Part shown: positions 23,501 to 37,543 of the stretch, piece after piece
Layout of the letters: every line of letters starts with the position of its first letter
How positions within the stretch are numbered: position 1 is the stretch's first letter
Assembly: GCA_004352715.1 (NCBI GenBank)
Contig: SCFE01000014.1
Coordinates: 921,141-985,140 of the forward strand
Direction: 5' to 3'
DNA: 64,000 nt
DNA from: Hofstenia miamia
Lineage: Eukaryota > Xenacoelomorpha > Acoela
Made by a program: the position numbers and the translations under genes
The notes under the pieces: model-generated
Databases searched by the model: none
The model's input: only the letters and a program-made list of their open reading frames with translations
What the model was told of the DNA's origin: nothing

Positions 23501-23759
23501 TTTTTGAATCAATAACTTCATCTACTACCCTTATTGCTTTTATCACAGTTTTATCCGCGTCACTGGGGTACTAGTTGCATCTCTGTTGCTGGCTATTTTT
23601 ACTTGCAAGAGAGCAAAATTGCAAAATCTTCCAAAATTTCCAGCAATTTTTTAGTTATGGCCTCATGTTGTAAATTTTGTAGCTCTTCAAAAAAACAAAG
23701 AAAACCTATGTCAATTTTCCCAGGTTTACTTATTTCCTTTTCCAATATAAACGTTTAAA

Positions 23760-25690
23760 GTTTCCCAGTATTAAAATTGCAATACACGTAAACAGTTCAA
23801 TGACATAACAGTGAAATTTAACGGAAACTTTAAACGCTTATCTTGTCAAAGAAAATAAGGAAAATCTATTAACTTATGTATGGTATTCTTAGATTTTCTT
23901 AACTCTACAAAATGGTGTACAGCATGAGGAAATAACTATAAATTGGAGGATTTTGCATAGTTGCCAAGTGCAAGTAAAACTAGGAGTAGTCAGCACAGTT
24001 AAGATGGCAACTACATGTTTGAGCAGTACACTGTTAAGGTTATGCTTTTATCTGTTTCCTAATTTCATATCTTCTACACACAGCAAAGTGTACATGAGAA
24101 CGGCATAGAAAATTGGTAGGCATTTGACTATTGCAAAAGCGGAAGTCTTTCCTAGAACAAAATAATTCTGCAAGTGAGTGGAACATAGTATAAAATGAGG
24201 TCTAGTTGTGTTACATAACAAGATATTTCTCTGCACTTGTTATTCCACATTAAAATACGTTTTATTCATGTAAATGTAGCTCCTGCCTTTGATATTTCAT
24301 ATTATCATCAAATAGAAAGTTATAAGCAAAATGTATTTTTTAGTCGATACGCATCTTGGTGCAGTATTCCTACTCACATCCTTGTTTGATTACCATTTCA
24401 TTTCATTACTAGCACCTTTTACAACATGTTTAAGGTGACTTATATTTTAAATTGGTATCAATGTACTTACTAAGATATTTATAGTCTCCCCTCTTTTATT
24501 TCGTATTTTTCTTTTAATTTCACGCTTATCAAATTCGTCTGTTAATAGGATTCTATTGATGTTGGAGCATACATGCATTAGTTCGTAAGAATTTTAGCAT
24601 TGGTTAAAGACACTTAATTAAAATAATCATAGTTTATTTGTGTTTGCTAAATATGCACTTTTATATAATGCAGGAATCACGTTTGCTACAATTTTTTTGA
24701 GATGTTGAAAAATTTTCATATTTCAAGATGAACTTATTTGTAGTAGCCAGGTTCGCGGCCGTAGGGCATAGTATACAGCAGGGTAGTTGAATTAATTTGA
24801 AGAGTATTACTGTAATGTTTCTGATGACCAGTATTTTTTACCTTTTGGTATTTAGGTCACCTGAACATGCTTATCCCCATATAGTGATTATTTGGTGAGT
24901 TTTCAATGAAATGCGCTAAAATTTTGGACTATGCTTCAAAATATTATTTTATTAATCTTTACTTCACTTTCAACATAATTAATATTTTATTGCTTGTAGA
25001 GACTTTGAATAGCATCGATGGACTATTTTGCAGGCACTGAATTAACAAGAACTTAAATCCCAGTTTATATCAACCTAGATTTATAAAAACGATTACTTAA
25101 CTGTGGAATCAATTCAAACATTTTTCATAGACAATTGCCGCGTTACAAGTATACATTTAAAAATTAATAAACAAAAATTCAAAAAATATATCTATATAAA
25201 CTACTTCTGATGATTAAGTCGATTTGCATAGATATTCAGAAAACAAACATTTTTTGTAAAACATCATATAAATTGTTCTTCAACAACATGTTGATTCAAG
25301 TAAAATTTTGTCAAAATTTTCTTATTGAAAGCTCAGTACTTTGCGTGCCACTTTGAACAGCACCTAGCTCCTAACACATAATTTTTGCAAGTACGGAGCA
25401 CCTTACCCAGCCTTCTTTTATTGAAAATCAAAACTAGTAGTGATTGTTAAAAATAAAAAGTGTTTTCTATACTCATAAAAGTTCTCCAGCAGCACTATAA
25501 TGGTATTTGTATATAGCTGCACAATAATGATAAGAAAATATGCAATCAGTGGCTCTATTAAAATTCAGTATTCAATGACTATATAAGTGAAATTATTGTT
25601 GCAACTGATATGATTATTAACTCATTGTTGTAGTGAGGTCTTACAACAAACACTAGCAAAATTTTGTAAAAAATATCAGAAAAGTTGAAG
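23760..25690. other. Gene-free DNA
   Basis: No coding motif, RNA gene or definable repeat was seen on either strand. Confidence 0.4.
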
Positions 25691-25694
25691 GTTG

Positions 25695-25792
25695 TTGTAG
25701 AACTTGTAAAAATACATATACAAATTCAAATAAATACAAATGCTTGTAGAACTTGTAAAAATACATATACAAATTCAAATAAATACAAATGC
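25695..25792. repeat. Tandem duplication, 49-bp unit, two copies
   Basis: The unit beginning TTGTAGAACTTGTAAAAATA occurs at 25695-25743 and again at 25744-25792, apparently identical. It creates a repeated peptide in an otherwise meaningless open frame. A recent slippage event or a small minisatellite. Confidence 0.9.
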
Positions 25793-25799
25793 CATTTTC

Positions 25800-28700
25800 A
25801 TATAGAATTAATTTTTAGGAAATGCTTGAATAGAGACCAACAGAATGTACATGTAAGTGCTTTTGTGGCAATTGAAGTTTTTACAAGCAAAGGCTAATTG
25901 CAATAATCTACTTTAGATGTGTATAGTTAATTGCAAAATTGGCAGTTAAATTTTGCCCTGTTAATAATAAAATATATGGAGATTAAAAATAATTGATAAA
26001 TCGCCGTTATCTCACTTCACATTCCAATACTAGCATAAATTGATATATCATTTGCAACAGTAAACAAAATATTGAAATGTATGCAATTAAATTTATGAAA
26101 TTAATTAGCAAAATTTTATCGAAATATATCCATGGCAGCAACAACTGATTCTTAACTAGACATACAACCTAAAACCTTTTGAGGCTTGATATGCGAAAAG
26201 TTAGAAGTCGCGGCCAAACAACAGCGTACTGCAATTTTACAGCGACCATGAGCAATATTTTGACGAAAATGTAATAGAAGACACTCCTAATTTAAATTGT
26301 GCATTCCGATTTTAGATATTTTATCATGGAATATAAGCATTTAAAAAAACCATAAAAAATTTTAAAAATTTCTAAGCAACTTAAAGCTAATTTATGCAAA
26401 AATTTAAGCAATTTCAATAATTAAATTTTCTTTGGCTAGATTTTTATGAAAGTGAAGGTTGGATTTATGTGTAGTTGCTATTAAAATACTCCACTATTTG
26501 GCTGTCACATTCAAAGATTTCCTGAAGTGTTTGGAGTGGTTGACATCTGCTCCACGAGAGTTGAGCCCATCTAACTCCCAGGCCTAAGTCCCTGGCTATT
26601 TAGGAGGAAGATAGTGTAGTTTATAACACATTTTATGAATGGGACTCTATCCTATATATTGTCTACTTCAGTGTCGTCAAACCTGGAAGGAGGGGTGCTA
26701 GGAGGTTTAAGCCATACTGTTTTTTGAAAACTAAATTATTGCATGTTATCAAGATTCTGTTTTTTATACGTTGCCGTCGTCTTAAATATTATATAACGAA
26801 TTGCTGTACTTTGCAAAAAAAACTTCCAGATTATTATGTTAGTAATTCACAAATGAAATTTTAGAGCAATAACTTGCTAAAATTTCATATATCAATGTTA
26901 ACAATGAATACAATGCTTTAATATTTCTTTCTATAACCAAGTAAAAGCTATTTGCAAACTGAAATTTTACTGAAATTTTAAAGTATTTCAGTAAAGCCAG
27001 AAATGACCTATTGTTTTTCAAAATATCTTCCCGAAATGATATAAATTTTGAAAACAAGACATTTTTCACAATCACATCAAGCAAATGTATTGCATTCCTT
27101 CAAATGTCAAGGAGACAGTAAGCAATTCAGTTTTCTTTTGAAAGGGATAATGCCCTTAAGGATGAGTCGTTAATCGAAAAAGCTAAAACTTCAATCTCGA
27201 ATAATAACCAACGTCGAACCAAAAATATTTTAGCATGTACGAATTCTTAAACTTTCTTGAATTGAACAATACTTTGACTCATGTCTTGCTTATTCAAAGC
27301 AAATATTAACATATATTTCTATTCTTGTTTTAGACCTTGTCAAACGTATAAAATGCTAATAGAATTTTTTACCAGATTCCACAGTGAAAACTATTCCCTT
27401 GCAAGAAATCGTTTTTCATGAAACATGATTGGGTACAGAAGCAAAACAATTCTTTGTTTGGATTTTTGAGAGCATATTTTGTGTATTATTAAATTGAAGC
27501 TTAAGCTGTTTACCAGTAGCTTGAACAACAAACTATTTTTTAAATAAATATTAAATATATAAATCGTGTTAGATAAAAAAGATACGTTCTTGAATGAAAA
27601 AACTTACCACTCTAAGCAAAGCTTAAGCATTTTTCAAGAATTCCATTTAGTAATTGTCCTTAAAGAGCCCTTGAAATGGTGAAATTTTGACAAAATTGCA
27701 TTACCTGAGGTATTAGAAAACATAAATTATTATATAATAAAAATTCCGACTTCTTGAAATTCATTAAAATTATTCCCTATAATTAAGGCTCAGATAGTCA
27801 TGGTTTCCAAATTCCATGGGGTATCCGCTAACTCCAAACATATATTTAAACAGAATGTTCAAGCCCAATTAAGCATCGTCCGGCGCAAAGTCAGTGATCA
27901 TTGTACTAAAACTTTTCTGGCAGAGCATAATTTCAATCGTAAATGAAAGAGGAGGAACTTCTCTATTCTGCTTTTTCAGATTAAAAAAAAATCTTTGTAA
28001 TTTAATCTACAACAACATTTTCAAAGAAATTTCTCGAAACCTATTAGGAAATTTTGAAATTGTTAGCATAGACACATCTATTGGGGAATGTGCACAAGCG
28101 TATCTTCGAAAATTTAAACTAAGGCATATTTCTGTGACTTATGTACTTGAATAGATTGACTATTTATTGTTGAACATTTCATTTTTTTTAAAAAAATAAT
28201 TCTAAAGTTTAGAGCACATAGGAGGAACGCCGAACTTTAACTTTAACTGTTTCCTGATATGTAGTATAGATATGCATCCCAAACCAGTTGAGTCAGTGGT
28301 ATTAACGCCAAAGGCATCAGGGTTGAAGAAATCGAGGAAAGTCAAGCAATAATGGAACCATGATCTAGTTAAGGGACGCTCCCTATCCTGTGGTGAACTC
28401 GTGCGTTATAAGTGTTTAAAATGTTTTTTCAAGAAATTATAAGAAAATTATGAAATTCGAAACATTTTTGAGGTTAATGATGTTTAGTTCCTTACACAAA
28501 AAATTTTTGAACTTCAACCCTCCTGATTTTTAAGGGTGTTTGACGACTAGTTCAATTTGTACTTTTGGTAATTACTGCAATTTATTTACCAAAATATTAA
28601 ATTAGAATTATGCAAAGAGGCATAAGTATGCGTATAGAAATTGCTTTTATAGGCATTTAATGACTACTTCTTTATCAATTAATAGTTTTAGTCTTCATGC

Positions 28701-30688
28701 TGAACGCATATTTTTTCATAATAATCATAGGGCTTAAAACTTCAATTTTTACAACATACACTTTATGTGTCAAATTTAAAATAAAACAAAAAATATATCA
28801 GCTTCAGATGATAGTTGGTTTCAAAAACCCCTTAAATTTCGTAAACTACTGCAAAAACTTCCTCTTGCCCGAGATTACAAATCGTAATGCTATCATGAAG
28901 CATGAGAAGCCTGTGATAACATGCAGATTTGCAGTACAGAATGACCGTCAAGCCACCTCTTCAGTCCAGATTTTGCCCCATTTTCTTTGACTCGATGACC
29001 TGGTACCCACTGACCTAGCGGTCAATCTAACGGTAATAACATACAGTAATGAAGCCATATGAATGTCGTTTTTATATCTCTAAGGCAAATCATCTTCATT
29101 TTCCCAGGTAACATTCCTGTAACTAATTGTTTTGTAAAAATTAAATATTGTTAAGTTTAAAAATGAATAAATGCAAATTTAATGTTTCTGTACATTAGAA
29201 GTAATGAATTTTAAAATAGTGTTAAGGAACTGGTCAATATTTAAGAAATGCAATAAACAGTTATATCAGATCAATTCATTGAAATCACTTTACTTTTTGT
29301 AATTTTGTAAAATATCCTTTAACAATGAACTGAGTGAGAACTGAAATAATAGAGCTAATTGAAAAAAACTATTACAAGCCCATTGAGCTAAACTTGCCCC
29401 CGGAACTCGATTATATATTAACCCGGACCTGCAATTGTGAACTATGAAGAGAAAAACGTAGATCATTTGCCTTTTTGTATTGTGCATGTAGTCGCATTTC
29501 CAAATTATGCTATTTCATTAAATACCACACAGTCATTACCGTGATACAATAGTCTACGACTCGGTCAAATTGAAAATGCACTTTTTTGATTAAAAATTAT
29601 TATACAAGAGATTGAATTTAAAGCATAAATAGAGAACATGAAAATATAAGTTTACTTCATAAACTTCATGAATTTAGTAGAAACTTAATTTGGATAAAGG
29701 TAACACTTAGTTATGTTGGGGTTAACTAATACTGGTAGTCTAAGACCTTAACTGACACTTCAACTTATTTTATTAATCCCATTCTAATGCTTGCAGCAGA
29801 TATAATTGAAGTTAGCGTTTGAATACTGACTTCTTATAGTGCATAGATTCTTGAGGTCCGATTGCTAATTGTTTAAAGTTTATGCTTATTTCAGGCATTT
29901 GTGTGATTTAAATTAGAACACTTAGATCGCATTGCCATTGAACTTCTGAAATATTCACTTACTTGAAGACATCTTACCATGTTTTAACTTACCCATAGTA
30001 TCTTGTGAACTTAAACAAGACCCACTGTGTGTTTTTCTGATTTTCAAAACGAAATGAAAAGCAAAGTAAAGACCTTCATATTATATTTGCTTAATTGATT
30101 ATCTCAATTTGTTAAACATAAATCAGTGTATCCTTGAAAATTCTGAAAGAAAGTATATTTTTCATGCTATATTATTTTGTAATAAGTAGAGTACGAACTC
30201 GTTAATCAAAATATAACAACTAAGTTTCATTTTGTAGCATTTGGCTCATTTATCAAAATTTGCAAACGACACCAGATGGGGAAACCATGAAGAATTCCAT
30301 CTAGATACATATGTTTGAGAGCAACCTGTCAATAACATAATAGCCTTTGGGAATATTGTTTGAGTACTGTTTATTGCATATATCGGAAAGTTATTGTTGG
30401 GACGTGAAATGTCAAGTGTGCATGCCAAAAGATAGCAGGGATAAACATCGAAAAAAACTCTCAGCAAATAGAAATTAAAGAGCATTTCTATTCACAGAGA
30501 AATTGATTAATGTTGCATACATTTTGGAGCAAATTTACGAAATAGTAATTTCAAAAAAGAATCCAATATACAAAGCCAAACAAATTTTTTACTATTTAAT
30601 TTAGGTTTTTGTAAAAGGTGCAGAATGGTAGATACTTTTTTAATGCTAATTTCTTAATTGGGTTGAGTTAAGCCAAGCAATACAAATG

Positions 30689-30690
<2 letters not shown>
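25800..30690. other. Gene-free DNA
   Basis: About 5 kb without a recognisable gene, RNA or transposon end. Frames such as 27894-28154 and 28697-28990 have slightly coding-like peptides but no motif that identifies a family, and they lack clear splice context. A modestly GC-richer patch lies at 26540-26700. Confidence 0.4.

Positions 30691-30691
<1 letters not shown>

Positions 30692-30743
<52 letters not shown>
30692..30743. repeat. (TA)n microsatellite, 52 bp
   Basis: An uninterrupted TA repeat. Confidence 0.95.
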
Positions 30744-30748
<5 letters not shown>

Positions 30749-30749
30749 T

Positions 30750-32930
30750 AATGTCCATTCATAACATAAAAAAATTGTGACGACAATTTATAATTCTTAC
30801 AGATATGCCATTACTTTTCATTATTTACTATACATTCATTTAAAAAACTTTAATAATCCTATCAACCTAGGTGATTTAGCACATTTATGGGTATGTACAG
30901 GGAGGTTTGGCATGTTTTATATTACAATTTTCATTTTACCAATCATTTTTGCCCAACTCAATATTTTCGGAGGGATTGAATGAAATGTATATTTTACACC
31001 CCTTCCTAGTGTTTGGAGTAAATAAATTAAATTTTTTAGAAAACTATAAAAGCACACAGCAATTTCTCTAGTTTGGATTTTAGGAAAATCAGAACTTGCA
31101 GCAATAACAGGTTTTTTCTAGATGAATTGTTTTAGAACGTGTTAGTCCATTAAACATTTAGGATACCAGAAGAACCGGATGTGTTTGCCAAAATTGATTA
31201 AGCCATATTACTGAGACAACCAGTTGTCAACTCTATAAATAATTGCAGTTTTAATAGAGATAGAATACTTATAAAAACTTGAAAATTATAAAATCATGAA
31301 CATGTATATATTTTGCGCTTCTTATGCTAATCAATATTAAGTAAATATGTTCAATAATTTTTGTATAAAGTTGCGGAAGTTTTTCAATATAGTGTTGATC
31401 ATGACTGGATTATATCAGCAACAATCGACTCAAGCAACAGATATGCTTGCTTTGAAAAATTGATTCAACCCATTTTTTTTATTTCAGATCAGAAAAGCTT
31501 AGATTTCTTTACAACAAGGAGAATGTAATTAACCATTTGACGCTGAGCGTTCACCAAGACTAGAGTTCGTATCCTGTAACTGAAATATTATTTCAAAATG
31601 AAAAAACACATACTTACAAGTAATTATTGAATTATCAACAAAGAGCTTCTTCAATATCTTTACTGTTTTTGCCTTCCCAACTTGACACATTTTTAATTTA
31701 ACCCAAGTTAGAAAAGTAACCTATTTGCCTGATGGATGGCTCCCTGAAAATAAGGTTTTGCATGTTCCAATCTATACAATCACAACATTTTCAGAAAATC
31801 TAACCATACGATTAATTTTATAATAGTGTATTCATTGTAATGCACTCTATACAAGTGTCAATCTCGTTATAGATTATTGGAGATTTTAGCATCAATTCTA
31901 TTAAAATTTAAAAAAATTTTTTTAATGCGTTTTAAAATTCCAGATGTATAGGTAATATTTTTCTTTGCCTCAGTTATTTTGAAGGAATATATAATCGTGG
32001 TGAAAACAACCTGATCGATTCAAGGTTTTATTACACTAATACCAAACATCTAAAAACAAAATACACCTAAGTATCGGTACAAAATGAATCAACATTACAT
32101 AACATAAAATAAATAATTATAAAATAATGCGGTAATCACTGATGTCTAAAATAAAACGGTAGTCACTACAATAATTAAGGGATTTTCTTGAGAATCAATG
32201 AAAAATCAATGTCAAGGGTTTTTGTAATATTTTCTAATGCGGGAATCCTAGGAATGATTAATTTGAGAGATCCAAAAAAGAAAAGCCATTGAAAACCATT
32301 AGGATGCACTGTACAATTTTAGTTTGAATTTTTCGAGAAAACTGCTGGTAAATTTACAGAAGAACTGAAAATATTTATTTGGAGTTTAAAAAAGGTATAA
32401 ACGATTAAAGTTAAATGTGAATTATAGGTCGCACGCCTCCTAAACCTCTGAAGTTAGGATGAATATCATATAGATACTAAATGTAGTTCTAGCAAATTGT
32501 CCAAAGTATTTCCATAATTATATAATGAAAAATTATATTTTGTTTTATTTTATGTATCTTAAACTTATAAGCACATAAGATATCAATTTAAAACTTGAAA
32601 ATACATCAAATTACATTCTCCATGTTGCTTAAGCATTATAGGAATAAGAACAAGGTTGGACCAGAACAAAATCACTTCAGTCATTGTTCCGGCAATATAT
32701 TTGAACAAAGCTTTCAATTTTGTACCCCACGTCAAGCTTATCAGCTCTTATTTTCCTAAAGGGATCAAAGTGGCTCTTAACTAAAAAAAGTTTCAGTGTT
32801 TATTTTATTGCAATATGGCATTCAGTAAGAATTTTCCCATATCTATGGGTGTTCCTCGATGATTATTCTATGAGCCCATTTTATTCATTGTACTTCTTAG
32901 CTATGTAAAGGCAGGTAGGTTAATAATAAT
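30750..32930. other. Gene-free DNA
   Basis: No gene is seen. A slightly structured patch at 31525-31580 holds TTAACCATTTGACGCTGAGC and, 20 bp later, GAGTTCGTATCCTG. The first part resembles a piggyBac-type end and the second a B box. Neither has a partner. Confidence 0.35.
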
Positions 32931-32931
32931 A

Positions 32932-33072
32932 NNNNNNNNNNNNNNNNNNNNNNNNNNNNNNNNNNNNNNNNNNNNNNNNNNNNNNNNNNNNNNNNNNNNN
33001 NNNNNNNNNNNNNNNNNNNNNNNNNNNNNNNNNNNNNNNNNNNNNNNNNNNNNNNNNNNNNNNNNNNNNNNN

Positions 33073-33103
<31 letters not shown>
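32932..33103. repeat. 141-N gap beside (TA)n
   Basis: N gap at 32932-33072, followed by a TA repeat to 33103. The left flank is TAATAATAATA rather than TA, so the gap may span two microsatellites. Confidence 0.85.
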
Positions 33104-33224
33104 TAGTATTATACTGATTATCAATAACAATATCGTGATGGTGACTGATTTATCTTAGAAAGTGGCCTCAATCATACATAATGTTTGTTAATGTTCTTGG
33201 ATAACACAACATTTCTTCACCCGA

Positions 33225-33627
33225 CGATGATATCAAACTGCTTAAGCATCTAAATCTGCTAAGTATTACAGTAGACAATAAACTTAAATGGGACAGTACT
33301 GTTTGTCAAAAAATGTTATATCGATTTTTCCTTCAACTATCATATAAACTATTATGCTGGATGAGCCTTCAGTCACCTTTTTGTTAATATCGACGAGAAT
33401 ATTGAAGAGGATAATTCAGACCAGTGACATGTCCATAGGCATCACAATGCTATGGAATTATCTCTACAACTCGCCAACAATTCTAGGAATCAGATTCACT
33501 ATCTAGTCTAGCTCAAATTTTGCTCGAAGAATGAACACTTCGTTAATATTTTGTTGCTACTATTTTAATTTTGTAGATTTTAATTTATTAATATTTGTAA
33601 ACGTATCTATCTATCTATCTATTAAAG
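33225..33627 (+). mobile_element. LINE 3' fragment
   Basis: The frame at about 33230-33320 encodes IKLLKHLNLLSITVDNKLKW, matching the lGvtiDnkLkW region after the LINE reverse transcriptase. About 120 bp later, MLWNYLYNSP at about 33450 corresponds to the LWNNLP motif near the C-terminus. A non-coding stretch then ends in (TATC)n at 33607-33625, which could be its tail. It is decayed, with stops and deletions. It belongs to the same broad class as the LINE at 40.7-43 kb. Confidence 0.65.
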
Positions 33628-33779
33628 TTTGGTTTGAAAAAACAAATTGGAAATTTGCCATTGTGATTGACTGCTTATCTAATTTAATTATAATCATTTA
33701 CTACATTAAAGAGTCTCATAGTCTAACTATGCATTTATTCATTAACAAAGATTAAAGGAATTTCTCTGTTTCAAAAACA

Positions 33780-34890
33780 ACACTATTTATACATAAATTA
33801 GCAAAAGAAAAATAACAGCATTAAAAAATATCCACAACAAACATGATTTTGCTCGAACAATACTCTCAATAAATGATTTTAAAAAACGAAAATAGTTTAT
33901 TTATTGGAATAATGAATCATGCAAAAAATATAGAGAGAATACTAAACTAATATAGAAATCTGGCGTTTAGGGAAACCAGTGCCTGGCAAGCTGACTTAGC
34001 CTGGATAAAAATAGCTGACTCTAGAGAAATTCCAGAGCAAGTTTATTCGAAAAAATTATTCTTTCAATGGAGATAATATTGACAGTTCATGACGGATTTT
34101 AGTAATATAACATGATGCGAAGTGACCTTTGGAAATGATGACGAATTCTTACATCAAGAATTGGAATAATTCCAATCAGACCAAGTTGGTCTGGTTTTAG
34201 GAAAATCCAAATTAACTCCAAACTGACATTAAGTATAATTCAGCTCAAATTGTAGAATGCTAATATGGTTGTAGAATGAATTAAAAATCAAGATGACATC
34301 ACTTTCAACCTTAGTAAAAAATTCTTTACAATCCTTAAGGATAATTTAAGAAACTTTGATCAAATCTTTTTAGAAGCAACACAAAAACAATACTAACTCA
34401 GTGCTAAAAATGTGTATGGATTATTTTTATAAGTCTTAATATTTGAATTACAATAAATTATAAATGACAATTATTTTCTTATGTGTTTTACAAACCTTAA
34501 AGCAAAAGCTATTTTAAATGAAATTCAATTTCCTCAATGATTTTATGGATTTGCGTTATTGACCAAAATATCAATGATATTAAAGATTCTTCAATTTAAT
34601 TAAATTTCTTCAATTGATTTACTTAAAATTGAATTTTCCTTAAAGTTTTTTTAAGAAATTCTGACTAGGGAAAACTTAAAATGGATTTTTTTGGATAACA
34701 TTCTAAAAAACTATTAAAATTCTTTTCTACCAGTACTTTGAAAATTGCTTTCTTATGAACGTAAAAAATAAATTTCTACAGAAAAATGTCCTATGACTTT
34801 CTCTTGAATAGGACACAATATTTCCACTTCAATGTTAACAATGTCTTCGACAAATATTTAAAAATTGTAAGTTGATTTATAATATTTAGA
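33780..34890. other. Unassigned DNA, possibly decayed repeat
   Basis: A weakly coding-like stretch at 33950-34060 and GC-richer text (GGAAACCAGTGCCTGGCAAG) suggest an old repeat. No family can be named. Confidence 0.3.
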
Positions 34891-34893
34891 TCC

Positions 34894-34918
34894 TATATAT
34901 ATATATATATATATATAT
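34894..34918. repeat. (TA)n microsatellite
   Basis: Short TA repeat. Confidence 0.85.
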
Positions 34919-34919
34919 G

Positions 34920-35910
34920 CAATTTGAAATTAGCACATTATAGTTTAAAATTTTTCACATTTAATATAGAATAAATAATTCAGTTAGATAAAATATGAAT
35001 CACGTATATTTTTCAAGGATACATTAATTAATATAGTGGAAGTAAATGCAATGATAGTGGTAATAAATCTGATGATTAATCTATTGGATTGGATTGGCAC
35101 TAATTGTAATTAGTTATAGCAAAATTATTACAGATGAAAAAAGTTAAGTTACCAGCCGCTTTCACGGGGTTTGTGAATATTGAACTGGTCGTCCAAATTT
35201 CAATGTGACAAGCTGAGAGAACAATGAAATTACAATTTATTACATGTATATGGTAATATTAAGTAAATTAGTTCACATGTAACCCTCGCATATTGTACCA
35301 TAATTTCAAGCAAAATGAGTCTGAAATAGTTGCGAAAATAATCAGATTTGAAAACCTCCTTAGCGTAGTAGCTTACAGCTAAAATATAGTGCCAAAAATA
35401 CGCAGAAAGCTGCCCAAAACTGCTTTTCTGCTGGTTGATACCGCAAATATGTAGACTGAGCAGAAACAAGTCGCCTTTAGCAAATTTAAGTCCAATTAAT
35501 TTACACAATTTGCTTATCAAAGGTGTTGTTTACTATGTTTCAGGCATTAAATAAACTCAACATNTATTTGTTTTGATATTAATACACTAGAGCAAGTGTC
35601 GAAGGAATTTTAGTTTAGATGATAAAATATAATGTTTTATTTTATTTTAATCGACTTAGATAGATCAAAAAATATACTAAAAGTAGAAACAAAAATGTAT
35701 AACATGATCGTTGTTAGAATTAAAGTGCAAGTTTCACAACCAGAAAAAAAATTCAATGTAAAGTTTAACAAATTCTAAATTTCACAATACAACAAAAATG
35801 AGTCCTTGTGAAATGAAATTTGCTGCTTATTAAAATGAATCTGAACAATTAATTTTACTTTAAATTTTGGGGTGACAGTATGATTAAAATTCAGCGACGA
35901 ACATACAAAA
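34920..35910. other. Gene-free DNA with a single-N position
   Basis: No recognisable gene. One isolated N at 35564 resembles the single-N join at 11319, but no duplicated flank is visible here. Confidence 0.4.
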
Positions 35911-35925
35911 TCTGCATGGCGCTCA

Positions 35926-36114
35926 CTTCAGCAAATTGACAGCAATGCCAAAACATTTGAAGCCAATGATAAATTGAGCGCTTTGAGAAAAAAAATTATT
36001 CAAGGACCTCTCCTGATCTGACGCTGAAGACAGCAATAAAAATACTAACTTTTCTAAGAATAATAAGAATGTGACTATAAATATAATGAACGCATGATTT
36101 ATATTTTTAGACAT
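35926..36114 (-). CDS. Candidate short secreted or membrane peptide exon
   Basis: An ATG (36114) in a fair context (ACAAATGTC) opens a 63-codon minus-strand frame. Residues 8-30 are strongly hydrophobic (HAFIIFIVTFLLFLEKLVFL), like a signal peptide or anchor, followed by a polar stretch with SASDQERSL. Near the end, CTGAAGTGAGCG could be a GTGAGC donor, so this might be a first exon. No homolog is recognised and AT-rich DNA often produces hydrophobic frames by chance. Confidence 0.2.
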
Positions 36115-36119
36115 TTGTC

Positions 36120-37080
36120 TAGTTTAGGAATAGTAAATAAATATTTAAGATTTAATATTATTTTTGCTTCCTCAGTTACCCGGTCAAGGTATCTAAGTTG
36201 TAACTTCCAACTGCCTTGAATTTTGAGCTTTCATGCAATGCACAATATTATTCTACACTGCAAACTTTGGAGTGCATTATTCTTCAATTGTAAGAACCAT
36301 TTATATAGATTAATGTTAGTTTTAAGTTTAGACTTAATAGCAATTTACAATAGGATGTAGCATTCGAATGGGCAAAATAAGGGGTGTCCAATTCCCTCAA
36401 TGGCAGCTTTTCCATGGGAAGTTGGAAAAAATTCGATTTTTTCAATTTTAAGTTCTTTGTCTCTTCCATAAATGGTTGAAAACAAATAGCACTATTTGAA
36501 TCGGAAGTTCCAACATGAACTCATAAATGGCCTCTTTGTTGCAGTTAAAATTATCTGAAACAATGGCAAGTCTCTCCTTTACATTTTTAACCCATATACG
36601 AGCAGTAAAAACAGTTACTTGTTGATGAGAAGAATCCGCTGATTTAATCTTGTCCTGGTTAATGATAGATGCACTTTCAGAAAAAAACCAGCCTGCAAAA
36701 CAGTTTCATAAGATAAAGTGGTTGCTATAATGTGGTCCATTAATTGAACTATTAATTGGTGCTTTATTATCTCTATTTTTTCAAAGTGAGATGCTAAGGT
36801 GATTTGTCACTATTTCTAATAGAAATAATAAAATGAACTTACAAATAGGGGTAAAGATATCATTTTATAACATTCTTATAGTAAATAAATTGTTTTCTGC
36901 AAAGCTATATTCTTTGCACAATTTATGTGATGGATGTATAGCTCAAGTAAAAATAATGGCCACATAATAAACACATTTTGATAACAAATGAAAAACAAAT
37001 AGAGGCTTATAAAATATATATGAAAATATAATATATTATAATATAATTATATTAGGTTAGAAATTGCAACATCATGCCCT
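36120..37080. other. Gene-free DNA
   Basis: Nothing recognisable on either strand. Confidence 0.4.
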
Positions 37081-37082
37081 AC

Positions 37083-37366
37083 AAAAGCATGGCCAAGGGA
37101 GGGCCAGGAGGCAATCGCCCTCCCTGTTGGGCCACTGGGCCCTCTTCCTCTTTGCATCTTGGATACAAAACTCCATAGTATTAATTCTAACTAAGTAACT
37201 AAGTTAGAGTGAATATATTTTAGTTGAAATATATAAAATACTAATGCCGTTCTATTTAAAAATTCAATGAAAAGTGTGAAACTATGTCATATGAGTAAAA
37301 CTATGATTAATTCATTGAACTTTGCGGGGCCATGCCTCCCTAATTTTCAAATGCAAGCCACTGGCC
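37083..37366. mobile_element. hAT-like non-autonomous fragment
   Basis: The left part reads AGCATGGCCAAGGGAGGGCC and the right part ends GGGGCCATGCCTCCC, then AAGCCACTG. GC-rich GGCCATGCC-type ends with a closing CCACTG are common in small hAT elements. The ends pair only partly (CATGGCC / GGCCATG) and no 8-bp target duplication was found, so the borders are approximate. Confidence 0.35.
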
Positions 37367-37543
37367 TGGTGATGATACTAGGCAAATAGGCAATAGAGGT
37401 TTGTTACGGCTATTATATGTGAGCTGAAAGATAGCAGACATAAATGATGAGATATGAAATAGAAATTAAGAAGTTGAGAACCCTGTACAACAAAGTAAGA
37501 TTTTCCACATCCAAGAAGGTGACTTCCTCATTCATTCCATTAA

